Part shown: positions 6,410 to 13,907 of the stretch, piece after piece
Layout of the letters: the number at the start of each line of letters is the position of its first letter
How positions within the stretch are numbered: position 1 is the stretch's first letter
NCBI GenBank assembly: GCA_012960115.1
Contig: DUBX01000029.1
Span: 18,028 to 52,034, forward strand
DNA from: Porticoccaceae bacterium
Lineage (GTDB): Bacteria; Pseudomonadota; Gammaproteobacteria; Pseudomonadales; Porticoccaceae
Reading direction: 5' to 3'
Length of the DNA stretch: 34,007 nt
Translations under genes and position numbers: made by a program
The notes under the pieces: model-generated
What the model was told of the DNA's origin: nothing
What the model saw: only the letters and a program-made list of their open reading frames with translations
Databases searched by the model: none

Positions 6410-7665
6410 CAACGCTTAGTAAAAGAATATTGGTGGTCGAAGATGAAGCTATCATCCGCGGTTCATTGACTAAATTACTGGAAAGGCATGACTACGAAGT
6501 TTCCGACGCGGTCAGCGTAAAGGCGGCAATCACTAAATTCAATCTTAACGAATTTGACTTAATTATTAGTGATCTCAGATTGCCGGGAGGTTCTGGCGCG
6601 GAGCTTATTAGCCTGGCGGGAGCAGTTCCTGTTCTTATTATGACGAGCTATGCAAGCCTGCGCTCCGCCGTTGACATCATGCGACAAGGGGCCGTAGATT
6701 ACATTTCCAAACCTTTTGATCACGAAGAATTAATGCAATCGATCAATCGTATTATCGGTGATCATCAACAAAGAAAATTGGCCAATATTAATGATGACCA
6801 GCCTTTGCTCGGCAATAGCCCTGAGATTCTTCATATTATTCAAACAATCCGTAAGTCGGCCCCTACTGCTGCCCCAATACTTATTTTAGGTGCCAGCGGC
6901 GTTGGAAAACAGGTCATTGCTAAGACCATCCATAATGCTGGTGTATCATCAGATAAACCTCTCATCACCATTAACTGTGCCACTATCGATGAAGATCAAC
7001 TCAAAAAAACTTATCGCTTGGCCGAAGAGGGCAGCATCGGCAGCTTGTTTCTGAGTAACATTGGCGAGCTACCTATGATTTTTCAAAAAACGATGTGCAA
7101 CCTAGTTAAAGACAAATCATTGCGCTGCCTTGCCTCAGCCAAGACTGATTTAAAAGAGCGTTGCGAGCAAGGAGAATTCTGTGAAGACCTTTACTTCGCC
7201 ATCAGCGTCGTCACCATTAAAGTGCCTGCTCTGCGTGAGCATAGCTCTGATATCCCTCAACTTACAGACTACTTTCTGGATCGTTTTTCAGTTGAACTTG
7301 GGATTCAGGTCGCGATTTCCCCTGAGGGTATGAGCGCACTGATACAGTACGATTGGCCTGGGAATGTTCGCGAACTTAAAAATGCACTCTATCAAGCGTC
7401 TATATTGGCAGACCCTGAGACACTGATTTCAGAGGCCATGCTAGGCTTGGCCTCTGAAGACCACACTGACACTCAGGCCTTAACTAACAATAGCTCCGTT
7501 ATACCGGTCACTGCTGATTTATCTTTGGAAGATTATTTTACTAACTTCGTACTAGATAATCAGGCGCATATGAGCGAAACAGCCCTAGCCAAAAAACTAG
7601 GTATTAGCCGTAAGAGCCTATGGCAACGCCGTAGTAAGTTAGGCATTAGTAGAAGCAAGATATGA
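6406..7665 (+). CDS. cbrB: CbrB-type response regulator with degenerate AAA+ domain
   Basis: A 419-residue regulator, about 60 shorter than Pseudomonas CbrB. The receiver (1-120) is intact: acidic pocket VEDE, phospho-acceptor D56 (ISDLRLPG), the T in IMTSYAS, and K in SKPFD. The AAA+ domain (about 135-350) is eroded. Walker A survives as GASGVGK (162-168), but Walker B GxLFLDE has become GSLFLSN (S217, N218). The ELFGHEKGAFTGA segment is missing, the sensor I strand is shortened, and the FRxDLYxRL arginine positions read FCEDLYFAI. The WPGNVRELKNAL motif remains. The Fis-type HTH (about 370-419, LAKKLGISRKSLWQRR) matches CbrB closely. It should still bind DNA under CbrA control but should not remodel sigma-54 polymerase. 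Overlap with cbrA is 4 bp (ATGA). Confidence 0.93.
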   Translation: MTTLSKRILVVEDEAIIRGSLTKLLERHDYEVSDAVSVKAAITKFNLNEFDLIISDLRLPGGSGAELISLAGAVPVLIMTSYASLRSAVDIMRQGAVDYISKPFDHEELMQSINRIIGDHQQRKLANINDDQPLLGNSPEILHIIQTIRKSAPTAAPILILGASGVGKQVIAKTIHNAGVSSDKPLITINCATIDEDQLKKTYRLAEEGSIGSLFLSNIGELPMIFQKTMCNLVKDKSLRCLASAKTDLKERCEQGEFCEDLYFAISVVTIKVPALREHSSDIPQLTDYFLDRFSVELGIQVAISPEGMSALIQYDWPGNVRELKNALYQASILADPETLISEAMLGLASEDHTDTQALTNNSSVIPVTADLSLEDYFTNFVLDNQAHMSETALAKKLGISRKSLWQRRSKLGISRSKI

Positions 7666-7758
7666 TGGACCGCCTCATTTTTGACGACTAAATTTTAAGT
7701 GTGACCTTAAGTAATCATAGCTGGATACCCGTTAAAAAGTAAATAGTTCAATAATTGC

Positions 7759-7786
7759 TTGATGTTAATCTATTTCTATTTAGAAT
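7759..7786 (+). promoter_or_regulatory. Putative sigma-70 promoter of the crcZ-like sRNA
   Basis: TTGATG (7759-7764), 16-bp spacer, TAGAAT (7781-7786). No GG-N10-GC sigma-54 element is seen between 7666 and 7811. The AT-rich tract upstream (7690-7758) could hold a CbrB site. Initiation is expected near 7793. Confidence 0.55.
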
Positions 7787-7792
7787 GGTCTC

Positions 7793-7919
7793 TTCTAGAT
7801 TAAGTGTCTGGATAATAATAAAAATAAATAATAATAATAATGTTTGATTACGAGGGTTCGATAGACTTCTGTCTTAAGGCTCATTGAAAGGGAATGTCCA
7901 AAGGCATTCCCTTTTTATT
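7793..7919 (+). ncRNA. CrcZ-like A-rich small RNA (Hfq/Crc decoy candidate)
   Basis: The 369-bp gap between cbrB and pcnB has no convincing reading frame but has all the parts of a small RNA: a promoter at 7759-7786, an A/U-rich single-stranded core, a small stem-loop (AGAC-TTCT-GTCT, 7863-7874) and an intrinsic terminator. The core at 7814-7840 contains six overlapping matches to AAnAAnAA in two runs (7814-7827 and 7827-7840). That is the catabolite-activity motif bound by Hfq with Crc. In Pseudomonas exactly this slot holds CrcZ, which titrates Hfq/Crc when CbrAB is active. This RNA would be about 127 nt, much shorter than the roughly 400-nt CrcZ of P. aeruginosa. Start and end are predicted, not measured. 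Confidence 0.7.
7887..7916 (+). terminator. Intrinsic terminator of the sRNA
   Basis: AAAGGGAATG (7887-7896) and CATTCCCTTT (7905-7914) form a perfect 10-bp stem with an 8-nt loop. The stem's 3' arm runs into a T tract (CCCTTTTTATT). It ends the crcZ-like transcript about 118 bp before pcnB. Confidence 0.9.
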
Positions 7920-8034
7920 GCCTGTTCAATCACTTAGAAAATCGTCGAGATGCGCCATCTTGCCAATAAGTCGCGTCTATATTGCCGTCATCTGATAAAC
8001 TCTTATTTCAAATTAACCCACTGGTAATCCATAG

Positions 8035-9399
8035 ATGCTTGAACGCATTATTAAATTTTTTGACAAAAAACGATCTCAATCTGATTTTTCAGATCGGACT
8101 GTCTTCGATGCCGGACAATACGGCCTCACGTCTAAAATGATTAGTCGCAATGCGTATCAAGTGGTGGAAACACTTCAAAATGCCGGATTTGAGGCCTATG
8201 TTGTGGGCGGTTCTGTACGCGATCTTTTGTTAGGGTTAAAACCAAAAGATTTTGATGTGGCCACCAATGCAGAACCAATGGAGGTTAAATCACTATTTCG
8301 GCGCTCCAGAATCATCGGCCGACGATTCCAAATAGTCCATGTTCAATTCAGTCACGAGCTAATCGAGGTTACAACCTTTCGTTCAAATCAAGATAGCGAT
8401 GTTAAAAAATCGAAAAAGAACACACCTCTGCGACAGCAAAGTAAGAGTGGTATGTTAACGCGAGATAACGTGTTTGGCTCAGTCACCGATGATGCAGAGC
8501 GAAGAGACCTTACCGTTAATGCCCTTTATTACGATCCCAGTGACAATACTATTCACGATTTTACTGACGGACTGCAGGATATAGACAAACGCACAATACG
8601 AATAATTGGCGACCCCGCAACACGCTTTAGAGAAGACCCTGTACGCCTTCTTCGTGTAGCGAGATTTACCGCAAAGCTTGGATTTAGTATCGAACCTCGC
8701 ACTGCTAAACCAATGAGCAAGCTTGCCGGTGATCTCGCTCATGTCTCCCCACCACGATTTTTTGACGAAACGCTTAAACTCTTTATGAGTGGCAATGGTG
8801 CCTCAACATACAAGCTACTTTGCGAGCACCAACTGTTCGATCAACTGGCTCCCCAAGTTGCTCATTTAATCAAAGATGGTAGTAATCATGCTGCTAGGTT
8901 AATAGAGCAAGCATTTATTAACACTGACATTCGTATTAGTTCAAACAAAAGAGTGACCCCTGCATTTATCTATGCCGCTTTACTGTGGCCAGCCGTTGAA
9001 AAACTCGCTGCACACTATACTGATCGAGGTAATTCTCAGACTTACGCCCTAAGCAAAGCCGCAGGTGAAGTGATCGCTAAGCAAATTACAGTGACTGCGA
9101 TTCCTCGCCGTTTTACTATGCCGATGCGAGAAATATGGGACTTGCAGTTACAACTGCCACGTCGTGGCGGACATCGCGCCAAACGCTTATCAGAAAATCC
9201 ACGTTTTCGTGCAGCCTATGACTTTATTCTGTTGCGTGAACAGGCTGGGGAAGATTTGGCCGGGCTCGGTGATTGGTGGACTCAATATCAGGAGGCTGAC
9301 GAAGAGCAGAAACTAAAAATGTCTGAGCTACTAAGCAACGCTGGTAACAAGAGGCGTCGCAGTAGAGGTCCGCGACACAAAAAGGATCGCCAAGACTAA
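8035..9399 (+). CDS. pcnB: Polynucleotide adenylyltransferase (poly(A) polymerase I)
   Basis: A 454-residue class II nucleotidyltransferase that adds poly(A) tails to RNA 3' ends, promoting decay. The catalytic signature is clear: VVGGSVRDLLLG (about 56-67), followed by the acidic pair KPKDFDVATNA (D72, D74). Further motifs are RRDLTVNALYYD and the RFREDPVRLLRVARF helix that separates PAP and CCA-adding enzymes from other nucleotidyltransferases. The C-terminus is arginine/lysine-rich (NKRRRSRGPRHKKDR), as in bacterial PcnB, and is expected to bind RNA. Poly(A) polymerase is preferred over CCA transferase because of this basic tail and the pcnB-folK-panB context. The stop overlaps the folK start by one base (TAATG). 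Confidence 0.95.
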   Translation: MLERIIKFFDKKRSQSDFSDRTVFDAGQYGLTSKMISRNAYQVVETLQNAGFEAYVVGGSVRDLLLGLKPKDFDVATNAEPMEVKSLFRRSRIIGRRFQIVHVQFSHELIEVTTFRSNQDSDVKKSKKNTPLRQQSKSGMLTRDNVFGSVTDDAERRDLTVNALYYDPSDNTIHDFTDGLQDIDKRTIRIIGDPATRFREDPVRLLRVARFTAKLGFSIEPRTAKPMSKLAGDLAHVSPPRFFDETLKLFMSGNGASTYKLLCEHQLFDQLAPQVAHLIKDGSNHAARLIEQAFINTDIRISSNKRVTPAFIYAALLWPAVEKLAAHYTDRGNSQTYALSKAAGEVIAKQITVTAIPRRFTMPMREIWDLQLQLPRRGGHRAKRLSENPRFRAAYDFILLREQAGEDLAGLGDWWTQYQEADEEQKLKMSELLSNAGNKRRRSRGPRHKKDRQD

Positions 9400-9887
9400 T
9401 GAAAGCGGTCTACATCGGCTTGGGCAGTAACCTTACTGGTGTGATGGGTGAGCCAAAAGAACAGCTAGAACACGCTCTCAAGGCCCTAGCAAGTCATAGC
9501 CAGATAGCACTGATGGACGTTTCCTCTAACTACAAAACTAAAGCCATTGGCCCTGGGTCTCAACCTGACTATATCAATGCTGTAGCACTTATACAGACGA
9601 CACTTGAACCTCTAGCCTTGCTAGACCATTTGCAATTCATCGAGCTAAAACATGAGCGAGAACGGACGATTCACTGGGGCGCAAGAACCCTTGATCTAGA
9701 CATCCTGATGTACGGCACCCTCACAATTGAAACCCCAAGACTCACAGTCCCCCACCCCAGAATAAAAGAGCGCGCCTTTGTCTTGGCACCTCTTTTAGAC
9801 CTTAATCCAGATTTATTGCTCCCTAATGGCCAAAGTATCGCCAAGCTCTTGGCAAACTGTCCTGAGCAGGGTATCTTTAAGCTGTAG
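9399..9887 (+). CDS. folK: HPPK, 6-hydroxymethyl-7,8-dihydropterin pyrophosphokinase
   Basis: A 162-residue enzyme that transfers pyrophosphate from ATP to 6-hydroxymethyl-dihydropterin, the step before dihydropteroate synthase in folate synthesis. The N-terminal YIGLGSNL and the signature HWGARTLDLDILMYG (about 92-107) with its Mg2+-binding DxD, plus PHPRIKERAFVLAPL, are intact. The ATG overlaps the pcnB stop (TAATG), so translation is probably coupled. This is the conserved pcnB-folK pair. Confidence 0.97.
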   Translation: MKAVYIGLGSNLTGVMGEPKEQLEHALKALASHSQIALMDVSSNYKTKAIGPGSQPDYINAVALIQTTLEPLALLDHLQFIELKHERERTIHWGARTLDLDILMYGTLTIETPRLTVPHPRIKERAFVLAPLLDLNPDLLLPNGQSIAKLLANCPEQGIFKL

Positions 9888-9918
9888 GTTTTTACCCTAA
9901 GAGCAACCGAGGTTAACC

Positions 9919-10626
9919 GTGGAAGAAAGTCTATTTAAGAATTTAGATATTGAAATTTCTACTGCATCGCTACCCAATTACATAGCCGTTGAAGGGCCTA
10001 TCGGTGCTGGCAAAACCACTTTAGCAAAACGCCTAGCCACTTCCTTTAATTATGAAACATTGCTTGAAGAGGCAGAAACAAATCCATTTCTCGAACGGTT
10101 TTACAGAGACCGTCGCACCCATGCGCTGCCGGTTCAGTTACATTTTTTATTTCAAAGAATGCAAAAACTACAGGCCCTACGCCAAGGCGATATATTTCAG
10201 CAAGTTCGTGTGTCAGATTTCTTAATCGAAAAAGATCCCTTATTTGCTAGAGTGACATTAGATGACGATGAATATCGTCTTTATCAAACAGTCTACGATA
10301 ATATTATTTCTGATCTCCCAAAACCAGACCTAGTCATTTACTTACAAGCTCCCACCTCGACACTTTACGAACGTCTACAAAAGCGCGGCAATGCGATTGA
10401 GAAGCCCATTGAGCGATCCTATTTACAACAACTTAATGACGCCTATACGCAATTTTTCTATCATTATGATGATACCCCTTTATTAATTGTTAATACCTCC
10501 GTAATTAATTTATCCACGGGCGAAGATGACTATCAAAATCTGGTGAGATATATATTGCAGACTAAATCAGGTCGACACTACTACAATCCGCATTCCCTCG
10601 AAGGGAAACTCGCCTTGTCATCGTAG
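9919..10626 (+). CDS. Deoxynucleoside kinase (dCK/dGK family)
   Basis: A 235-residue P-loop kinase. The Walker A is EGPIGAGKTT (25-34). Downstream are the family's ETNPFLERFYRDR substrate-binding segment, the VSDFLIEKDPLFA segment that replaces the usual DRS/DRY region, and a lid-like ERLQKRGNAIE with two arginines. Such enzymes phosphorylate deoxynucleosides for salvage; substrate preference cannot be read from the sequence. The start is GTG, with CGAGG about 6 bases upstream. It lies between folK and panB, and a deoxynucleoside kinase in this neighbourhood is common in gammaproteobacteria. Confidence 0.87.
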   Translation: MEESLFKNLDIEISTASLPNYIAVEGPIGAGKTTLAKRLATSFNYETLLEEAETNPFLERFYRDRRTHALPVQLHFLFQRMQKLQALRQGDIFQQVRVSDFLIEKDPLFARVTLDDDEYRLYQTVYDNIISDLPKPDLVIYLQAPTSTLYERLQKRGNAIEKPIERSYLQQLNDAYTQFFYHYDDTPLLIVNTSVINLSTGEDDYQNLVRYILQTKSGRHYYNPHSLEGKLALSS

Positions 10627-10678
10627 TCGAAACTAAGTACTGTTGCCGACCCTACCAAGCCAGAGGAGTTAGTAAGTA

Positions 10679-11470
10679 ATGAAAACGATCTCCATAAGCA
10701 GTTTAAATGGAATGAAAATCAGTGGCGAAAAGTTTGCCGCCATTACAGCTTACGACTATACCTTTTCACGACTCATCGAAAATTCAAGCATTGAAGTATC
10801 GCTGGTGGGCGATTCATTGGGTAACGTCATCCAAGGGAGAGATAGCACCATTCCTGTGACAGTTGATGAAATGGCTTATCACACGGCATCTGTAAAACGA
10901 GGCAACAATAGATCTTTACTCATTGCCGACATGCCTTTCATGTCGTATTCCACCGAAGTCAAAGCGCTGGATAACGCTGCTATATTGATGCAGGCCGGAG
11001 CCCAGATGGTTAAAGTAGAGGGAGGAGAATGGCTCTCTGATACGGTTTACTTATTAAGCGAAAGAGGAATTCCTGTTTGTGGCCATGTGGGGCTAACACC
11101 TCAGTCAGTACATAAATTAGGTGGCTACAAAGTACAGGGCAAAGAAGATCAAGCCGCTAGTCAGATGATTGAAGAAGCAAAAATACTAGAGGAAGCCGGC
11201 GCTGATTTAATAGTTGTCGAATGTGTGCCCTCCAAACTCGGTGGTGACCTATCTGCGGCACTATCTATTCCAGTGATTGGTATTGGTGCAGGTCCAGACA
11301 CCGACGGGCAGGTGCTGGTATTACATGATATGTTGGGTATTTCTCAGCGACTCCCTCGCTTTACTAAAAACTTTCTTGATGGCAATAATAGTATTCAAGA
11401 AGCCATCACCGCCTATGGCAACGAAGTCAGAGAGGGTACTTTCCCGTCACAAGATCATTGCTTTAAATAA
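10679..11470 (+). CDS. panB: 3-methyl-2-oxobutanoate hydroxymethyltransferase
   Basis: A 263-residue PanB, which makes ketopantoate from alpha-ketoisovalerate and 5,10-methylene-tetrahydrofolate, the first committed step to pantothenate and CoA. Family segments are present: KFAAITAYDYTFSRL, EVSLVGDSLG with the metal-binding Asp, MPFMSY, VKVEGG with the catalytic-site Glu/Lys region, CGHVGLTPQS, and PVIGIGAGPDTDGQVLVLHD. A clear Shine-Dalgarno (AGAGGAG) precedes the ATG. In Pseudomonas panC follows; here a glutathione peroxidase does. Linkage to folK fits the folate-dependent reaction. Confidence 0.97.
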   Translation: MKTISISSLNGMKISGEKFAAITAYDYTFSRLIENSSIEVSLVGDSLGNVIQGRDSTIPVTVDEMAYHTASVKRGNNRSLLIADMPFMSYSTEVKALDNAAILMQAGAQMVKVEGGEWLSDTVYLLSERGIPVCGHVGLTPQSVHKLGGYKVQGKEDQAASQMIEEAKILEEAGADLIVVECVPSKLGGDLSAALSIPVIGIGAGPDTDGQVLVLHDMLGISQRLPRFTKNFLDGNNSIQEAITAYGNEVREGTFPSQDHCFK

Positions 11471-11493
11471 TATAGTCTTTAAGGACGTTCAAT

Positions 11494-11979
11494 ATGAGCC
11501 AAAATAATTCAATCTATGATTTCAGTATTAATACCGGTACTGGAGACACAAAAGCGCTAGAAGACTATCGTGGAAAAGTATTACTTATCGTTAATACCGC
11601 GAGTAAATGCGGGTTTACGCCGCAATATAAAGGCTTGCAGGCGCTTCATGATAAATACCAAGAGCAAGGCCTAGTGACCATTGCCATGCCCTGCAATCAA
11701 TTTGGCGCTCAGGAACCAGGCAGTGACTCAACCATTCAAGAGTTCTGCCAACTTAACTACGGGTTGAGTTTTCCCGTGATGGCAAAAGTTGATGTTAACG
11801 GAAGCGACCAACATCCGCTTTACCGTTACCTAACGAAACAGGCTGGAGGCTTAATAACTGACAGTATTAAATGGAATTTCACCAAATTTCTCGTAGACCG
11901 AGAGGGCAATGTCAAAGAACGGTTTGCACCGCTAACCAAACCTGAATCCATTGAAAAGCACATCGAGAATTTGCTTTAG
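11494..11979 (+). CDS. Glutathione peroxidase family thiol peroxidase (BtuE-like)
   Basis: A 161-residue thioredoxin-fold peroxidase that reduces peroxides. The catalytic tetrad is recognisable: Cys39 (ASKCGFTPQ, cysteine rather than selenocysteine), Gln in PCNQFG (about 66-71), and Trp127-Asn128 (KWNFTKFL). A second cysteine, C85 in EFCQLNYG, sits where the resolving Cys of thioredoxin-dependent bacterial and plant types lies. The reductant is therefore more likely thioredoxin than glutathione. No signal peptide. Shine-Dalgarno AAGGA precedes the ATG. It may be cotranscribed with panB (23-bp gap), but no functional link is evident. Confidence 0.93.
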   Translation: MSQNNSIYDFSINTGTGDTKALEDYRGKVLLIVNTASKCGFTPQYKGLQALHDKYQEQGLVTIAMPCNQFGAQEPGSDSTIQEFCQLNYGLSFPVMAKVDVNGSDQHPLYRYLTKQAGGLITDSIKWNFTKFLVDREGNVKERFAPLTKPESIEKHIENLL

Positions 11980-11994
11980 CAGACCCCTAAAATC

Positions 11995-13380
11995 CTACTT
12001 GTCTAGATTATCTAATTTAGCGAAGTAGGCTTTTGCCGCACGATTAACCTTAGGTGACAAATAAAGCGCAGAGATCATGGTGGGGATTGCCATAGTAGCG
12101 TAGGTCGCCAAGATCAAACCATTGACTATATCCATAGACACCACCGCACCACCCAACAGCAAGGCTATATAGATAGGGGAATACCAATACTGGCGTTTCG
12201 TTCCAAACAAGAAACCCATGCATTTCACCCCATAAAACCACATGGTAACCATGGTACTAAAACTCAGCAAACCAACCATGACCAGCAACAGGTACATACC
12301 CGTCACTGGAAAGACCTGCTCAATCGCTCGGGCCGTTAGCGTTACGCCCTGAACCCCAGCGTCGGTTTCCCACACGCCGGTAAGCAAAATAATTAAAGCA
12401 GTGCAGGTGCAGACCACCAGAGTATCAATAACCGGCCCAACCATCGCAACGATTCCTTCACGAATAGGCTCAGTTGTCTTGGCCGCGCCATGAGCCAGTG
12501 ACTCAGTGCCAATGCCTGCCTCATTGGAGAATGCACCACGGCGCACACCAATCAAAATAACTGCACCTATAGAGCCTCCGGCTGCGGCCTCGCCGGTAAA
12601 GGCATCAGTCACAATTAATAATAGTGTTGCTGGAATATCAGCGACAAAGGTGTACAAGACAGAAACTGTCATAAAGAGATACAACAGCACCATTGAGGGC
12701 ACGAGACGCACGGTTAGACGACCAATTCGCTCAATACGACCAGCAATCACTAGACTGACCAAAATTGCCACCAGTGAACTGGCCACAAGGTCAAACGTAA
12801 AATGTTGGTCAGGGCTCGCCCAGCCAGCTGGAATTGCAACGACGTCGCGCAATAATTGAATAAATTGATTAGCTTGGAAAATAGGCAATGCGCCAATGAG
12901 ACAGGCGCCGGCAAACAAGGCGGCCAAGGGGTACCAGCGTTTACCCATGCCCTCCATGATTACGTACATGGGCCCGCCATGTAATATTCCTGATGAATCT
13001 TTTCCCCGATACATTACGGCAAGAGACGCGGTATAAAACTTTGTTGCTACACCCACAATAGCGGTTACCCACATCCAAAATACGGCGCCCGGACCACCAA
13101 TACTGATAGCAATAGCTACGCCAGCAATATTACCTAGCCCCAAGGTACCTGATAGTGCAGTGGAAAGCGCTTGAGAATGAGGGATGTGCCCAGGATCATT
13201 GGGATCACTGTGTTTGCCGCGCAAAAGATCAATCGCATGACCGAAGTAACGGTACGGTTGAAAGCGCGAATAGACCATAAAGAATAAACCGCCGCCGACA
13301 AGTAACACCACCAATGGCGTACTCCACATCATATCGGCCCACGCGTTAAAAAAGTCTTCTAGCTGCTGCAGAGTTACCAT
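11995..13380 (-). CDS. Alanine/glycine:cation symporter (AGCS family)
   Basis: A 461-residue inner-membrane protein with about 10-11 helices. AGCS hallmarks include LSTALSGTLGLGNIAGVA near residues 70-85, GGPGAVFWMW, the GGPMYV segment, and RRGAFSNEAGIGTESLAHGAA. It imports alanine or glycine with Na+. It is convergent with the peroxidase gene (15-bp gap, no hairpin seen) and lies 44 bp downstream of fur on the same strand, so it may be transcribed from fur. The leader carries two overlapping AAnAAnAA motifs (reported separately), which would fit catabolite control of an amino-acid transporter. Confidence 0.93.
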   Translation of the reverse strand: MVTLQQLEDFFNAWADMMWSTPLVVLLVGGGLFFMVYSRFQPYRYFGHAIDLLRGKHSDPNDPGHIPHSQALSTALSGTLGLGNIAGVAIAISIGGPGAVFWMWVTAIVGVATKFYTASLAVMYRGKDSSGILHGGPMYVIMEGMGKRWYPLAALFAGACLIGALPIFQANQFIQLLRDVVAIPAGWASPDQHFTFDLVASSLVAILVSLVIAGRIERIGRLTVRLVPSMVLLYLFMTVSVLYTFVADIPATLLLIVTDAFTGEAAAGGSIGAVILIGVRRGAFSNEAGIGTESLAHGAAKTTEPIREGIVAMVGPVIDTLVVCTCTALIILLTGVWETDAGVQGVTLTARAIEQVFPVTGMYLLLVMVGLLSFSTMVTMWFYGVKCMGFLFGTKRQYWYSPIYIALLLGGAVVSMDIVNGLILATYATMAIPTMISALYLSPKVNRAAKAYFAKLDNLDK

Positions 13381-13408
13381 AAGCGTGAATTCAGCTCATC
13401 CATTTGCG

Positions 13409-13419
13409 TTTTTGTTATT
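13409..13419 (-). promoter_or_regulatory. AAnAAnAA (Hfq/Crc-type) motif pair ahead of the alanine symporter
   Basis: On the minus strand, 13419 to 13409 reads AATAACAAAAA, which contains AATAACAA and AACAAAAA, both matching AAnAAnAA. It lies between the fur stop and the symporter ATG (13380), roughly 30 nt upstream of the start, a little farther than typical Hfq/Crc sites. A match of this size can arise by chance in A-rich DNA. Confidence 0.3.
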
Positions 13420-13424
13420 GGGAA

Positions 13425-13838
13425 TTAGTCTTGCTTAAGCGGCTTCACGTACAATACTAAGCTATGGCCTATCACTTGAAATCCGTTTTCCCGGGCAATT
13501 TGCTCTTGCCTCTTTTGGATTTCAGGATCGTGAAACTCAACAACTTTCCCCGTTTCTGTGCAAACCATATGATCATGGCCATCACCCTTATCTAACTCAT
13601 AAATGGCAGGGCCACTATCGAAATTATGTCGTGTAATGAGTCCAGCCGCTTCAAACTGAGTTAAAACGCGATATACCGTCGCTATGCCAACATCTTCCTG
13701 AGCATCACGTAAAGTTTGGTAGATATCCTCGGCGGTCATATGCCAATCAGGGCAGTCCTCTAAAATCTGTAAGATCTTTATTCGGGGCAATGTAACCTTG
13801 AGCCCAACCTTTTTTAGTTCTTGATCTTTTTGATTCAT
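13425..13838 (-). CDS. fur: Ferric uptake regulator Fur
   Basis: A 137-residue metal-dependent repressor of iron acquisition genes. The N-terminal winged helix contains LKVTLPRIKILQIL and the recognition segment EDVGIATVYRVLTQFEAAGL. The C-terminal half holds the metal-site residues: HMTAEDIY, GDGHDHMVC, and EFHDPEIQKRQ. The zinc CxxC pair of E. coli is reduced to one cysteine (MVCTETGK), the same state as I recall for Pseudomonas Fur. Divergent from bamE (69-bp gap), the classical fur-omlA arrangement. AAGAAGAG before the ATG is a good Shine-Dalgarno. GATAATAAC in the gap resembles half of a Fur box, but no full site is seen. Confidence 0.97.
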   Translation of the reverse strand: MNQKDQELKKVGLKVTLPRIKILQILEDCPDWHMTAEDIYQTLRDAQEDVGIATVYRVLTQFEAAGLITRHNFDSGPAIYELDKGDGHDHMVCTETGKVVEFHDPEIQKRQEQIARENGFQVIGHSLVLYVKPLKQD

Positions 13839-13907
13839 GTTTGCTCTTCTTTATAGTGCGCTAATTGGTTATTATCACCCTTCCCGACACTAACTGGAAG
13901 CCCGTCA

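Noticed and set aside
7666-7811. A sigma-54 (-24/-12) promoter for the CrcZ-like RNA
   Set aside because: Each GG on the plus strand was checked for GC ten bases later and none fits.
12506-12859. Open frame of 117 codons antisense to the alanine symporter, and similar ones opposite the NSS transporter (15375-16076)
   Set aside because: Low-complexity Thr/Ile/Ala-rich translations that mirror transmembrane codons of the real genes.
13839-13907. A full Fur box in the fur-bamE gap
   Set aside because: Only a GATAAT-type half match is present on the minus strand; a 19-bp dyad is not seen.
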